From: Ruegeria atlantica
GTDB taxonomy: Bacteria > Pseudomonadota > Alphaproteobacteria > Rhodobacterales > Rhodobacteraceae
Direction: 5' to 3'
Length of the DNA: 64,000 nucleotides
NCBI RefSeq assembly: GCF_013033965.1
Contig: NZ_WQFE01000001.1
Coordinates: forward strand, 372,001 to 436,000
This document shows positions 1 through 7,898 of the stretch, in pieces. The notes beneath the pieces were generated by a model. That model did no database searches and was not told the DNA's origin. It saw nothing but the letters and a program-made list of their open reading frames with translations. The position numbers and the translations under genes were made by a program. The stretch's first letter is position 1; each line of letters begins with the position of its first letter.

Positions 1-19
1 CAGCAAATTTAAGTTTCAT
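1..19 (-). CDS. possible 5' end of a truncated gene
   Basis: An ATG on the minus strand at position 19 opens a frame reading MKLKFA to the window edge. An AGAGGA-like ribosome binding site lies about ten bases upstream on that strand. The lysine-rich, hydrophobic start could open a signal peptide, but only six codons are visible. The product cannot be named. Confidence 0.3.
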
Positions 20-232
20 GTCCGTCAATCCTCTAAAATTTTCTCATATTGCCCTATTACCTGGGGCCAGTCTCAAAATACGACCTCGTTGATATTATTG
101 CAACAAAATCAATCACGGACTTGTGAGAGTGGCGGTTCCATGCTGCTCAGGCGAATTGCGAAACCGTCTCCTCAGCTTGTGAATATGGCCCTATACTAAG
201 GCAACGACACCAGCCAACAGCGGAGTAGCCAG

Positions 233-475
233 ATGTCTGACAGGCCAAAACCTGCCCAACCAAGCCCATATCCGGTCGAAGTGACCGAGGGAAAAACCTA
301 TTTTTGGTGTGCTTGCGGCAAGTCAGAACGCCAACCTTTTTGCGATGGTTCGCACAAGGGAACACAGTTTGAGCCGGTGAAGTATACTGCCGACACCAGC
401 AAGAAGGTGTTCTTTTGTGGATGCAAACAAACGTCTAAACCACCGCTATGCGACGGTTCACACTCTAAGCTGTAA
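233..475 (+). CDS. CDGSH iron-sulfur domain protein, tandem type
   Basis: An 80-residue protein with two CDGSH-type [2Fe-2S] motifs. The first, around residues 26-42, reads CAC then FCDGSHKG; the second, around residues 62-78, reads CGC then LCDGSHS. Each has the family pattern of three Cys and one His. Bacterial tandem-CDGSH proteins of this size are small soluble electron-transfer or iron-sulfur handling proteins; the exact partner is unknown. The start is supported by GGAG seven bases upstream, and a TATACT box sits at 192-197. The stop codon abuts the stop of the convergent DUF6455 gene with no spacing. Confidence 0.9.
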   Translation: MSDRPKPAQPSPYPVEVTEGKTYFWCACGKSERQPFCDGSHKGTQFEPVKYTADTSKKVFFCGCKQTSKPPLCDGSHSKL

Positions 476-736
476 TCAAGCCTTCAATTTGTTCAACGTG
501 CCTGCATTCGCGCAGAATTCCGGTGCTGTGTTGGCTTGGGACTGTTGTTTCGACAGCCACAATTCGCATTGGTCGCTGCAATGAGAGGCGCGGCAGCGCG
601 TCACGATTTCTGCATAACCATTGGGGGTCAACCGACCTTCGGCCATGGCTTCGGTCAAGGAAACCTTCATGCATCTGGCCACCGACCTGGTCAGCCAGAA
701 GTGCTTTTCCACGTCTCCCAGAATATCCCGGGACAT
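476..736 (-). CDS. DUF6455 family protein (copy 1)
   Basis: An 86-residue protein from the ATG at 736, which is preceded by AGG seven bases upstream. A GTG at 766 in the same frame has no ribosome binding site. The C-terminal half carries a cysteine pattern, C-RASHC-SDQC then EFCANAGTLNKLK, shared with the neighbouring gene at 788-1063. This matches my knowledge of DUF6455, a short family common in Rhodobacterales, of unknown function. The N-terminal half (KHFWLTRSVARCMKVSL) differs from the neighbour, so the two are diverged paralogues. The conserved cysteines could bind a metal or form disulfides; that is inference. It is convergent with the CDGSH gene. Confidence 0.7.
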   Translation of the reverse strand: MSRDILGDVEKHFWLTRSVARCMKVSLTEAMAEGRLTPNGYAEIVTRCRASHCSDQCELWLSKQQSQANTAPEFCANAGTLNKLKA

Positions 737-787
737 TGGCAGACCTGCCTTTCGTTCACAAGACACGGTGGCGGGGCATGTTTGTCG

Positions 788-1063
788 CTAGCCGTCGCAT
801 TTGCTATCCGATAGCAAGGTGAGCCGGTCAAACAGCGCCGCATTTCTGCAATACTCCGGTGTTTTCCGGTCTGGGGAAGAGTGGGCCAGAAACTGCTCAC
901 AATGATCTGGATTGGAACAATCGCTGCAGCGTAGTACGGCGTTAGAAATCTGGTCGATTGAGACGTCGCCGCCTAACGCCGCATCTTCCAGATCGACCCC
1001 GACATGGGTTGCCATTTGGTCCACCAGCTCCGCATGTCGTTTCAGAGTGTCTTTGCCAAGCAT
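788..1063 (-). CDS. DUF6455 family protein (copy 2)
   Basis: A 91-residue paralogue of the adjacent downstream gene. The start at 1063 is chosen because a GGGAGA ribosome binding site precedes it; an upstream in-frame start would put that site inside the coding region. The C-terminal block C-SDC-SNPDHC-EQF then TPEYCRNAALFDRL mirrors copy 1. Most of the rest is helical and charged, without signal peptide or membrane segment, so a cytoplasmic protein is expected. The function is unknown. Only 51 bases separate the two copies, consistent with tandem duplication and co-transcription. Confidence 0.72.
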   Translation of the reverse strand: MLGKDTLKRHAELVDQMATHVGVDLEDAALGGDVSIDQISNAVLRCSDCSNPDHCEQFLAHSSPDRKTPEYCRNAALFDRLTLLSDSKCDG

Positions 1064-1131
1064 CGCGCTGTCTCCCTGCCGCATGGTTTTAACAGAATAG
1101 CGCACCGGTTCGGGCAGGCATTTGACTCAGG

Positions 1132-1500
1132 TCAAGGCCCGGCACCGACATGTTCCAGATAGGCGCGGGTGGCATCCTGAACCCTGCGAAAGCGGTCACC
1201 GCCAAGTTTTTTGCCCCCATACCAGCGGGTGACAATAACGACGTGGCCGTCCAACCCGGCCCTTTCAAGCATGCGCAGGATTACCATTCCCGCGCCACTT
1301 TCCCCGTCATCGGCCTTGAGCGCCCCTGTCGGCAATACCGCCGCCCACGTATTATGCGTGGCCTTGGCATAACTTTTGTCGGACTTGAGCTCTTGCAAAA
1401 CAGCATCGACGTCACCCCGGGTCGCCACAGACGCACCAGACACGGCGTATTTCGACCCCCGATCCGTCAGGATGACACCCAGCCTTGTTACCTTGGTCAT
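1132..1500 (-). CDS. IMPACT/YigZ family protein, short form
   Basis: A 122-residue protein matching the IMPACT N-terminal (UPF0029) domain. The hallmark segment around residues 85-115 reads VIVTRWYGGKKLGG followed by a helix, and an ADDGE stretch precedes it, as in the family. E. coli YigZ is about 205 residues with an extra C-terminal domain; this version has only the IMPACT domain. The family is linked to translation regulation and ribosome-associated stress in eukaryotes, but the bacterial role is not settled. Its ATG overlaps the stop of the upstream M48 gene by four bases (ATGA), so the pair is probably one operon. Confidence 0.82.
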   Translation of the reverse strand: MTKVTRLGVILTDRGSKYAVSGASVATRGDVDAVLQELKSDKSYAKATHNTWAAVLPTGALKADDGESGAGMVILRMLERAGLDGHVVIVTRWYGGKKLGGDRFRRVQDATRAYLEHVGAGP

Positions 1501-2204
1501 TGCGTCAGTCCAAGCTTTCGGGCGGTGTCCTGAACCATTTGAACACGTTGCGCATTTGGCGGGTGCGAGGACAGGAAACTGTCTTCGGGGTCCGGAATGC
1601 GATCAAAGTACTTTGCGCCGATCAATGGGTCGTATCCTGCGTTATGAGTTAGAATTGTGCCCAATTGGTCAGCTTCAAGCTCAAAAGTCTTAACGTTTAA
1701 CTGGACACCCACTTCCGCCCCAATTTTCTGTGTGCGCTCCAGGTCTTCGCCCTCTTCTCCAAACAATTTACCCAGATTACTGAAAATCGCTGCGCTTTCC
1801 TGTGCGTTTTCGGCCTGGCGCGGGATATGACGCAGCAGATGATGCGCAGTTTCGTGCCCGAGTACAAAAGCCAGCTCATCTGGATTTTGCACGGACTGAA
1901 TCATGGAACGGGTCATAATGATCACCGGCTGACCCTTGTCGTCCAGCGTCTGAAACGCATTCGCCTCCGCTTGTGGATTGAGATCGACAAGAACCGTGAA
2001 GTCACAATTTCTGACTTTAGCCCGCCTCAGGCATTCATTCCGGGCTTCCCTACCGATGGAACGGCTCAGATCCCGAACTTCGGCCGCCTCTACCTGGTAC
2101 TCGCCAGTATTCCCCAACCATTCGGTCGCAGGTTGCAGGCGCGTCTCACCGGCACTACAGGCCGCAAGCAATAGAGGAAGAAACAAACAGATCAGACGAT
2201 GCAT
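1497..2204 (-). CDS. M48 family metallopeptidase, lipoprotein
   Basis: A 235-residue protein with a lipoprotein signal peptide (lipobox LAAC, Cys16) and a zinc protease core. HETAH lies at residues 117-121, and the third ligand is probably Glu175 in the ELEAD segment. A closing SSHPPNAQR motif, typical of M48 peptidases, is near residue 212. It should be a membrane-anchored periplasmic peptidase of the LoiP/BepA type that handles misfolded envelope proteins; the substrate is inferred from the family. It is first in a two-gene operon with the YigZ-like gene, overlapping it by four bases. Confidence 0.88.
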   Translation of the reverse strand: MHRLICLFLPLLLAACSAGETRLQPATEWLGNTGEYQVEAAEVRDLSRSIGREARNECLRRAKVRNCDFTVLVDLNPQAEANAFQTLDDKGQPVIIMTRSMIQSVQNPDELAFVLGHETAHHLLRHIPRQAENAQESAAIFSNLGKLFGEEGEDLERTQKIGAEVGVQLNVKTFELEADQLGTILTHNAGYDPLIGAKYFDRIPDPEDSFLSSHPPNAQRVQMVQDTARKLGLTQ

Positions 2205-2326
2205 TCATAATCCTTTGAAACGGTTGGCCCGTTTGCACGAACATAGCGCGGAGCCGCGCCGATCACCACAGCCCGATTGGTACGGTACGGGTTGCATTGC
2301 ACTCGGCTGACCTGCACTCTGCATTC

Positions 2327-2575
2327 ATGTTTTCGATTGAGCATGAATTCGACTCGACAGTCATTACTCTGGTGGACGAAGGCCCCAAGCCTTTGCAAGA
2401 GGATGTCGTCATCAACAGCTTCGCCGAATGTGTGACGCTTGAACAATTGGACCCGCGCACGGATCAGATTCAGAGGATTACGCTTTCCCCCGAACAAGTG
2501 CGCGATCTGGCGGCGGCTTTGGATCTGCCAGAAGGCGTATACCAAATCCGCGAAACACCGCATCACGGTGAATAG
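2327..2575 (+). CDS. conserved hypothetical protein
   Basis: An 82-residue acidic protein beginning MFSIEHEFDST. It has no membrane segment or cysteine motif. A regular C-terminal part contains LSPEQVRDLAAALDLPEGVYQIRE, shown here only in description because it looks like a compact helical region. No clear ribosome binding site precedes the ATG at 2327; a TTG at 2297 is possible but less likely. I recognise no domain. The 3' end overlaps the convergent DUF167 gene by 13 bases, so one of the two could regulate the other only through antisense overlap; there is no evidence for that. Confidence 0.6.
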   Translation: MFSIEHEFDSTVITLVDEGPKPLQEDVVINSFAECVTLEQLDPRTDQIQRITLSPEQVRDLAAALDLPEGVYQIRETPHHGE

Positions 2576-2832
2576 ACAAATACCTTGTCGCGTGACGTCT
2601 GACCCCGCCTGAGGGTCAGAGTGGACGGCGCCACGCCCATAGCCAGAATGGAACGCACCGCCTCGTTTGCTTTGCCGTTCTCGGGCGGTGCTGTGACGGC
2701 TACGCGGATGCCTGTTGTTTCTGACACGATCCCGTTCTTAGCAGCTTTTGGCGTGACCCTGACCTGTATCTCTTCACCGGGCACAGCCCGCGTGCTTAGG
2801 TCCGGCACATTTCGCAACTTTGGCTTGGCCAT
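2563..2832 (-). CDS. DUF167 / YggU family protein
   Basis: An 89-residue protein of the YggU/DUF167 family. The typical features are visible: IQVRVTPKAAKN near residues 22-33, then VAVTAPPENGKANEAV near residues 45-60, then LRRGQTSRDKVF at the end. The fold is a small alpha/beta sandwich. Its biochemical role is not established, although the gene is widespread and often sits near envelope or cell-division genes. It is convergent with, and overlaps by 13 bases, the small hypothetical gene on the plus strand. Confidence 0.88.
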   Translation of the reverse strand: MAKPKLRNVPDLSTRAVPGEEIQVRVTPKAAKNGIVSETTGIRVAVTAPPENGKANEAVRSILAMGVAPSTLTLRRGQTSRDKVFVYSP

Positions 2833-2969
2833 CTTTATCCCTTCTCCCTGAACACCCTTGCACGAACGCGCAGGGAGTGAAATTGATCCTCTGCATCCAG
2901 CCGCTTGCCCTTGAAACCCGCCAGATGTTCAACCACATACACAACCGCCTATGTAAAGGAAGTTAACAT

Positions 2970-3548
2970 ATGTCCTTGAGAAATCCGGCCGCCCTGGAGT
3001 TTCTGCAATTGCGCCGGTCACGCCCCGCAAAAACGCTGGTTGAACCTGCGCCCACACGAGAGCAACTGTTGCCCTTGCTGACGGCCGCTACACGCAGCCC
3101 CGATCACGGCAAGCTGGAACCCTGGCGCTTTATCGTGCTGGAAAAAGGCGCAATGCCGCGTTTGGCACAACTGACCGAAGAGTGCGGCGCTGCACTGGGT
3201 AAAGCTGCCGAGGATATCGCCAAAGCGCGCAGCCAGTTCGACATGGGCCATTTGGCCGTCGCCGTAATCGAAGTGCAGAAGCCGTCTCCAAAAATTCCTG
3301 CAATTGAGCAGACCTATTCCGCTGGCGCGGTGTGTCTCGCCCTGCTGAACGCAGCGCTTGCTGCGGGTTGGGGGGCAAACTGGCTCTCTGGCTGGCAAAC
3401 GCATGACCCGTCCTTCTGCCAAAAAGCCTTTGGGTTGCAGGAAAATGAACGCGTCGCAGGCCTGATCCACATTGCGACCGAGGGCACCGCTCCGCCTGAA
3501 CGGCCACGCCCCGACTTGGCAGCATTGACCACATGGGTTTCGGAATGA
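2970..3548 (+). CDS. nitroreductase family protein (YdjA-like)
   Basis: A 192-residue FMN-dependent nitroreductase. The N-terminal RRSRP segment (residues 15-19) fits the FMN-phosphate binding site, and TRSPDHGKLEPWRF (residues 41-54) is the family signature of the short YdjA-like group. The glycine-rich GWGANWLSGW segment near residue 132 is also typical. The natural substrate is unknown; such enzymes reduce nitro compounds or quinones with NAD(P)H. A strong AAGGAAG site precedes the ATG. The stop overlaps the start of the EI24 gene by four bases, so the two genes are coupled. Confidence 0.88.
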   Translation: MSLRNPAALEFLQLRRSRPAKTLVEPAPTREQLLPLLTAATRSPDHGKLEPWRFIVLEKGAMPRLAQLTEECGAALGKAAEDIAKARSQFDMGHLAVAVIEVQKPSPKIPAIEQTYSAGAVCLALLNAALAAGWGANWLSGWQTHDPSFCQKAFGLQENERVAGLIHIATEGTAPPERPRPDLAALTTWVSE

Positions 3549-4243
3549 CCATATTCAACGCTTTTTTCGCAGCGCTAGGACAGATCGGTGACCCAAAGTT
3601 TCGGGCTGTCCTGTTGCGCGGCGTTGGTATTACGATCATTTTGCTGATCATCGCCTGCGCGGCTGCGATTTGGTTGATCAACCGGCTGTCGGGGAACGAG
3701 ATATCGCTGCCCTTTGTCGGTGCCGTGCCGTGGTTGAACGACGTGCTAAACTACTCTGGCATCTTTGTCGTCCTGATCCTTCCCGTGTTCCTGATGGTTC
3801 CTGTAGCCTCGGCGATTACGTCGATGTTCCTTGAAGAGGTCGCACAAGCGGTTGAGGACAAGCATTACCCGACCTTACCAAAAGTGCCGGGTATTCCGCT
3901 CAACGAAAGTGCGCGCGACGGGCTGAGCTTTATGGGAGTTCTGATTGTTGCCAACCTGCTGGCCCTGATCCTGTATGTGATCTTTACGCCGCTTGCCCCT
4001 TTCATTTTTTGGGGCATGAACGGTTTCCTGTTGGGACGAGAGTATTTCACACTGGCCGCCATGCGCCGGGTGGGTCGGGAAGGCGCGCGTAAACTGCGCG
4101 CCAAACACGCAACGACCATATGGCTTGCGGGCACTTTGATGGCGATCCCGCTGTCCGTGCCACTGGTCAATCTTGTGATCCCGATCCTAGGGGTGGCCAC
4201 TTTCACCCACATCTACCACAAGCTATCGGGACCGGCCGCTTAA
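3545..4243 (+). CDS. EI24 / CysZ-like integral membrane protein
   Basis: A 232-residue membrane protein from the ATG at 3545, which overlaps the stop of the nitroreductase gene as ATGA. There are four hydrophobic stretches: residues about 20-43, 58-85, 130-160 and 185-225. The pattern and length match the EI24 domain family, which includes the sulfate permease CysZ. Whether this copy transports sulfate cannot be seen; no sulfur genes are adjacent, and sat-cysC is 31 kb away. An upstream in-frame ATG at 3533 would lie inside the nitroreductase gene. Confidence 0.78.
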   Translation: MTIFNAFFAALGQIGDPKFRAVLLRGVGITIILLIIACAAAIWLINRLSGNEISLPFVGAVPWLNDVLNYSGIFVVLILPVFLMVPVASAITSMFLEEVAQAVEDKHYPTLPKVPGIPLNESARDGLSFMGVLIVANLLALILYVIFTPLAPFIFWGMNGFLLGREYFTLAAMRRVGREGARKLRAKHATTIWLAGTLMAIPLSVPLVNLVIPILGVATFTHIYHKLSGPAA

Positions 4244-4246
4244 AGA

Positions 4247-4522
4247 TCAGCCGCGCGGCTCTAACTGGTTCAACCAATCAAAGTCGCGCACCGATATCAC
4301 GCCGGACAAGATGATCCCAGCGATGATGGCCCAGAGCACTACCGAAATACCTGTGGTGATCCACATTTTCTTCTTCATGTGATGCTCTTCCGGTGCGCCC
4401 GCATGGGTGCCCGGAACAATGTCGCCCAGATCACCTTGTGTCTTGATGCGGATCGGCAGCACCACCAGCAGGGTCATGAACCAGATCACGGCGAACAGAA
4501 CCGCAGCAGCAGTAATCGTCAT
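4247..4522 (-). CDS. DUF1467 family membrane protein
   Basis: A 91-residue protein with two transmembrane helices, residues about 5-25 and 53-77, separated by a hydrophilic loop containing KTQGDLGDIVPGTHAGAP. This is the pattern of DUF1467, a short alphaproteobacterial family of unknown function usually found beside methylmalonyl-CoA epimerase, as here. The start has a good GGAGGGG site. It lies 21 bases downstream of mce on the same strand and ends three bases from the convergent EI24 gene. Confidence 0.85.
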   Translation of the reverse strand: MTITAAAVLFAVIWFMTLLVVLPIRIKTQGDLGDIVPGTHAGAPEEHHMKKKMWITTGISVVLWAIIAGIILSGVISVRDFDWLNQLEPRG

Positions 4523-4543
4523 GTCATCCCCTCCGGGGTTTGG

Positions 4544-4948
4544 TTACACCTGCTCCAGTTCGACCAGGCAGCCGTTAAAGTCCTTAGGGTGCAGGAACAG
4601 CACCGGCTTGCCATGCGCCCCGATCTTCGGCTCGCCCGACCCAAGTACGCGCGCTCCGGTTTCCTTCAGGTGATCGCGGGCGGCGATGATGTCCTCAACC
4701 TCATAACAGACATGGTGAATGCCGCCAGCAGGGTTCTTTTCCAGAAACCCGTTGATCGGGCTGTCGTCGCCCAGCGGATAAAGAAGTTCAATCTTGGTGT
4801 TGGGCAGTTCGATGAACACCACGGTCACGCCATGATCCGGCTCATCCTGCGGGGCACCGACCTTGGCGCCCAGCGCGTTGCGGTACTGCTCGGACGCGGC
4901 CTCAAGATCAGGAACGGCAATGGCTACGTGGTTCAGGCGACCAATCAT
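4544..4948 (-). CDS. mce: methylmalonyl-CoA epimerase
   Basis: A 134-residue VOC-fold protein. The pattern matches methylmalonyl-CoA epimerase: LNHVAIAVPDL at the N-terminus (metal-ligand His6), the central GGIHHVCYEV segment with a second His, and CLVELEQV at the C-terminus supplying the metal-binding Glu. It interconverts the (S) and (R) forms of methylmalonyl-CoA, linking propionyl-CoA carboxylase with methylmalonyl-CoA mutase. The enzymes flanking it in the pathway are not in this window. A strong GAGGAG site precedes the start. The DUF1467 gene follows directly. Confidence 0.92.
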   Translation of the reverse strand: MIGRLNHVAIAVPDLEAASEQYRNALGAKVGAPQDEPDHGVTVVFIELPNTKIELLYPLGDDSPINGFLEKNPAGGIHHVCYEVEDIIAARDHLKETGARVLGSGEPKIGAHGKPVLFLHPKDFNGCLVELEQV

Positions 4949-5082
4949 GGAACTCTCCTCTGTTCTGCGTTGCAGCGGTTATGGGGGGTGATTGGGCAAA
5001 GGACAAGTGCGCCAAATTGCCGTTAACGCTGTGTTAGCCAGAAGTTCCTAGCGTGAGGCATCTGCTGATTAGGAGTTCTGCC

Positions 5083-5799
5083 ATGGACGATTCGAGCCCC
5101 TTCGCCTCTCCCGCGCAGCCGACGGCCACGCGGCCTCTGCTGGGACAGACCATTCTGGTTGTTGAAGACAGCCGTTATGCCTGCGATGCCATCCGGCTAA
5201 TGTGCCTGCACAGCGGTGCGCGCATCAGGCGGGCGGATTGCCTGCAATCGGCCCGGCGGCACCTGCAGATTTACCGCCCCTCTGTCATCATCGTTGACAT
5301 GGGGCTGCCTGATGGGTCCGGCGCGGATCTGATTGCCGACCTGTCCGAGGCTACGCCACGAATTGGGGCCATACTTGGCATGTCCGGTGATGACCACACG
5401 AAACGTTCCGCTATGCGGGCTGGTGCAGACGGATTCCTAGAAAAACCCCTCAAGTCGCTGGCTTATTTCCAGACGTCCATTCTTGAACGTCTGCCCGAGG
5501 ATCGCCGCCCCAGCAGCCTGCACGCCGTCCGGGATGAGGTTATTCACCCTGACCCGATGGCCTATCAGGATGACATGGCCCATATCGCCGACGTGCTGGC
5601 TGGCCCGAATGATCAGCGGACGCTGGATTACGCGGCACAGTTCCTACGCGGGGTTGCTCGGGATGCCGAGGATACGGTTCTGGCGGAAGCTGCCCAGCGG
5701 CTTGCCGAGTCCCAGGCAGATGGCACTCCTGTTACTGCCGTGGCCGCTCAGGTCGCCGGGATAGTACAGACCCGTTTGGAACAGCGTGAGGCGATTTGA
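5083..5799 (+). CDS. response regulator receiver protein with Hpt-like C-terminus
   Basis: A 238-residue protein from the ATG at 5083, preceded by AGGAG. Residues 22-137 form a receiver domain: acidic pair Glu28-Asp29, phospho-acceptor Asp72 in VDMGLPDG, Ser101 and Lys121 (LEKPL). No DNA-binding or enzymatic output domain follows. Residues about 160-210 are helical and contain AAQFLRGVARD, which resembles the AH-x-LKG-x-A core of Hpt domains, except that the phosphorylated His is Gln186. I therefore infer a degenerate Hpt or a protein-interaction module. The gene is probably co-transcribed with the tiny gene at 5801. Confidence 0.85.
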   Translation: MDDSSPFASPAQPTATRPLLGQTILVVEDSRYACDAIRLMCLHSGARIRRADCLQSARRHLQIYRPSVIIVDMGLPDGSGADLIADLSEATPRIGAILGMSGDDHTKRSAMRAGADGFLEKPLKSLAYFQTSILERLPEDRRPSSLHAVRDEVIHPDPMAYQDDMAHIADVLAGPNDQRTLDYAAQFLRGVARDAEDTVLAEAAQRLAESQADGTPVTAVAAQVAGIVQTRLEQREAI

Positions 5800-5800
5800 G

Positions 5801-5920
5801 ATGATGACCGCTTACTTCATAACTGCAACGATCCTGTGCCTTTGGGTCTACTGGCAAACCCGCTCCACCGCCCGCAATATTCGCACCAGCCGGAAGTCTT
5901 TCAAGGATCCTTGGGGGTAA
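5801..5920 (+). CDS. 39-residue single-pass membrane peptide
   Basis: The ATG lies one base after the stop of the receiver-domain gene, with GAGG nine bases upstream. The product starts MMTAYFITATILCLWVYW, one predicted transmembrane helix, and continues with a basic tail (RSTARNIRTSRKS) ending DPWG. This arrangement fits a small inner-membrane protein with a positively charged cytoplasmic tail. The function is unknown. Position suggests it is made together with the receiver protein, and an apparent terminator follows at 5950-5974. It is short enough to be missed by routine gene finders. Confidence 0.55.
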   Translation: MMTAYFITATILCLWVYWQTRSTARNIRTSRKSFKDPWG

Positions 5921-5949
5921 GTTTTTGGCGAAGGTGTTGTGCACGCTTG

Positions 5950-5974
5950 CGGGCGGACGATGAGTGTCCGCCCG
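5950..5974 (+). terminator. hairpin after the receiver-domain operon
   Basis: A perfect nine-base stem (CGGGCGGAC with GTCCGCCCG) encloses a seven-base loop and is followed by TTTC. It ends the plus-strand pair at 5083-5920. The T tract is short, so efficiency is uncertain. Confidence 0.65.
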
Positions 5975-6007
5975 TTTCAAAACACGCGACTCCGCGGAAG
6001 CCGATAG

Positions 6008-6036
6008 AAACCCGCTGAATGATACACAGCGGGTTT
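6008..6036 (-). terminator. terminator downstream of aspS, bidirectional
   Basis: A nine-base stem, AAACCCGCT with AGCGGGTTT, surrounds an eleven-base loop. It starts nine bases past the aspS stop. The A and T ends of the stem allow it to work in either direction, between convergent transcripts. Confidence 0.7.
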
Positions 6037-6044
6037 TGTAAATC

Positions 6045-7820
6045 TCAGTCCTGAGGGATGATACGCAGGCCCAGTTCCATCAACTGATCCGATGTCGGAT
6101 CGGACGGAGCGTCCATCATCAGATCCTCGGCGCGCTGGTTCATCGGGAACATCATGACCTCGCGGATGTTGGCCTCATCGGCCAGCAGCATCACGATGCG
6201 GTCGATTCCGGCTGCACACCCACCGTGTGGGGGGGCACCGTAATGGAATGCGTTGAACAGAGCGCCAAAGCGGCTTTTCACTTCGTCTTCGCCGTATCCA
6301 GCCAGTTCAAAGGCTTTCAACATAATCTCAGGCTTGTGGTTTCGGATCGCACCCGACACCAGTTCATAGCCGTTGCAGGCCAGGTCGTACTGATAGCCGC
6401 GCACGTCCAGTGGGTTGCCTTGAAGCGCTTCCATCCCACCTTGCGGCATCGAGAACGGATTGTGTTCAAAGTCGATCGCACCAGTTTCTTCGTCCTGCTC
6501 GTAGATCGGGAAGTCCACGATCCACGCAAAGGCGAAACGATCTTTTTCGGTGAGGCCAAGTTCTTCGCCGATCACATCACGTGCTTTGCCAGCGACCTTT
6601 TCAAAGGCTTTCGGCTTACCGCCCAGGAAGAACGCAGCATCGCCTACGCCCAGACTCAGCTGCTGGCGGATCGCCTCGGTGCGTTCAGGGCCGATGTTCT
6701 TGGCCAGCGGTCCTGCGGCCTCCATCCCTTCGCCTTGATCGCGCCAGAAGATGTAGCCCATGCCGGGCAGACCCTCTTTCTGGGCAAAAGCGTTCATACG
6801 GTCACAGAACTTACGGCTACCGCCGGTCGGTGCTGGGATGGCGCGGATTTCGGTGCCTTCCTGCTCCAACAGCTTCGCGAAAATCGCGAAGCCACTGTCG
6901 CGGAAGTGGTCAGAGACCACTTGCATTTTAATAGGGTTCCGCAAGTCAGGCTTGTCGGAACCGTACCACAGCGCCGCATCCTTGTAGGAAATCTGCGGCC
7001 ACTCCTGATCGACCTTACGCCCTCCGCCGAACTCTTCGAACACACCGGTCAGAACCGGTTGGATCGTGTCGAACACGTCCTGCTGTTCGACGAACGACAT
7101 CTCAAGGTCGAGCTGGTAGAAATCGGTAGGCGAGCGGTCAGCGCGCGGGTCTTCGTCACGGAAGCAAGGCGCGATCTGAAAATATTTGTCGAAGCCCGAC
7201 ACCATGATCAGCTGTTTGAATTGCTGTGGCGCCTGCGGCAACGCGTAGAACTTGCCCGGATGTAAACGCGAGGGCACCAGGAAGTCACGAGCGCCTTCGG
7301 GCGAGGATGCGGTGATGATCGGTGTCTGATACTCGCGGAAGCCCTGATCCCACATGCGCTTGCGCATGGATGAAACAACGTCCGAACGAAGCGTCATGTT
7401 TTGCTGCATCGCTTCACGGCGCAGGTCCAGATAACGGTAGCGCAGGCGCGTTTCCTCGGGATACTCCTGATCGCCGAACACCATCAGCGGCAATTCGTCG
7501 GCGGCACCCAGCACTTCCAGTTCACGCACGTAAACTTCGATCTCGCCAGTGGGCAGTTTCGGGTTCACCAACTCGGGGTCGCGCGCTTTTACGGTACCGT
7601 CGATGCGGATACACCATTCGGACCGGACCTTTTCCAGCTCTGCAAATGCAGCACTGTCGCCGTCGCACAAAACTTGTGTCACGCCGAAATGGTCGCGCAG
7701 ATCGATGAACAGCACGCCACCGTGATCTCGAACACGATGCACCCAGCCGGACAGGCGGACGGTTTCGCCAACATTGGCGGCGGTCAGTGCGGCGCAGGTG
7801 TGGCTGCGGTAGGCGTGCAT
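6045..7820 (-). CDS. aspS: aspartyl-tRNA synthetase
   Basis: A 591-residue class II synthetase. The start at 7820 (MHAYRSHTC) has GAAGGGA upstream; a longer frame to 7862 would add residues that lack family similarity. The order is an N-terminal anticodon-binding OB fold (residues about 1-110), a catalytic core with motif 2 in [11 protein letters not shown], a GAD insert, and motif 3 near the C-terminus in [13 protein letters not shown]. The length fits the bacterial AspRS type. Organisms of this group may use it as a non-discriminating enzyme with GatCAB, which the sequence alone does not decide. Confidence 0.96.
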   Translation of the reverse strand: MHAYRSHTCAALTAANVGETVRLSGWVHRVRDHGGVLFIDLRDHFGVTQVLCDGDSAAFAELEKVRSEWCIRIDGTVKARDPELVNPKLPTGEIEVYVRELEVLGAADELPLMVFGDQEYPEETRLRYRYLDLRREAMQQNMTLRSDVVSSMRKRMWDQGFREYQTPIITASSPEGARDFLVPSRLHPGKFYALPQAPQQFKQLIMVSGFDKYFQIAPCFRDEDPRADRSPTDFYQLDLEMSFVEQQDVFDTIQPVLTGVFEEFGGGRKVDQEWPQISYKDAALWYGSDKPDLRNPIKMQVVSDHFRDSGFAIFAKLLEQEGTEIRAIPAPTGGSRKFCDRMNAFAQKEGLPGMGYIFWRDQGEGMEAAGPLAKNIGPERTEAIRQQLSLGVGDAAFFLGGKPKAFEKVAGKARDVIGEELGLTEKDRFAFAWIVDFPIYEQDEETGAIDFEHNPFSMPQGGMEALQGNPLDVRGYQYDLACNGYELVSGAIRNHKPEIMLKAFELAGYGEDEVKSRFGALFNAFHYGAPPHGGCAAGIDRIVMLLADEANIREVMMFPMNQRAEDLMMDAPSDPTSDQLMELGLRIIPQD

Positions 7821-7898
7821 GGATATATCCCTTCGGGCGCAGAATTCGTCGCGCCGATACACCCTGTCAGGCTTGGAAAGTCAAGGCAGGTCGCGCCG

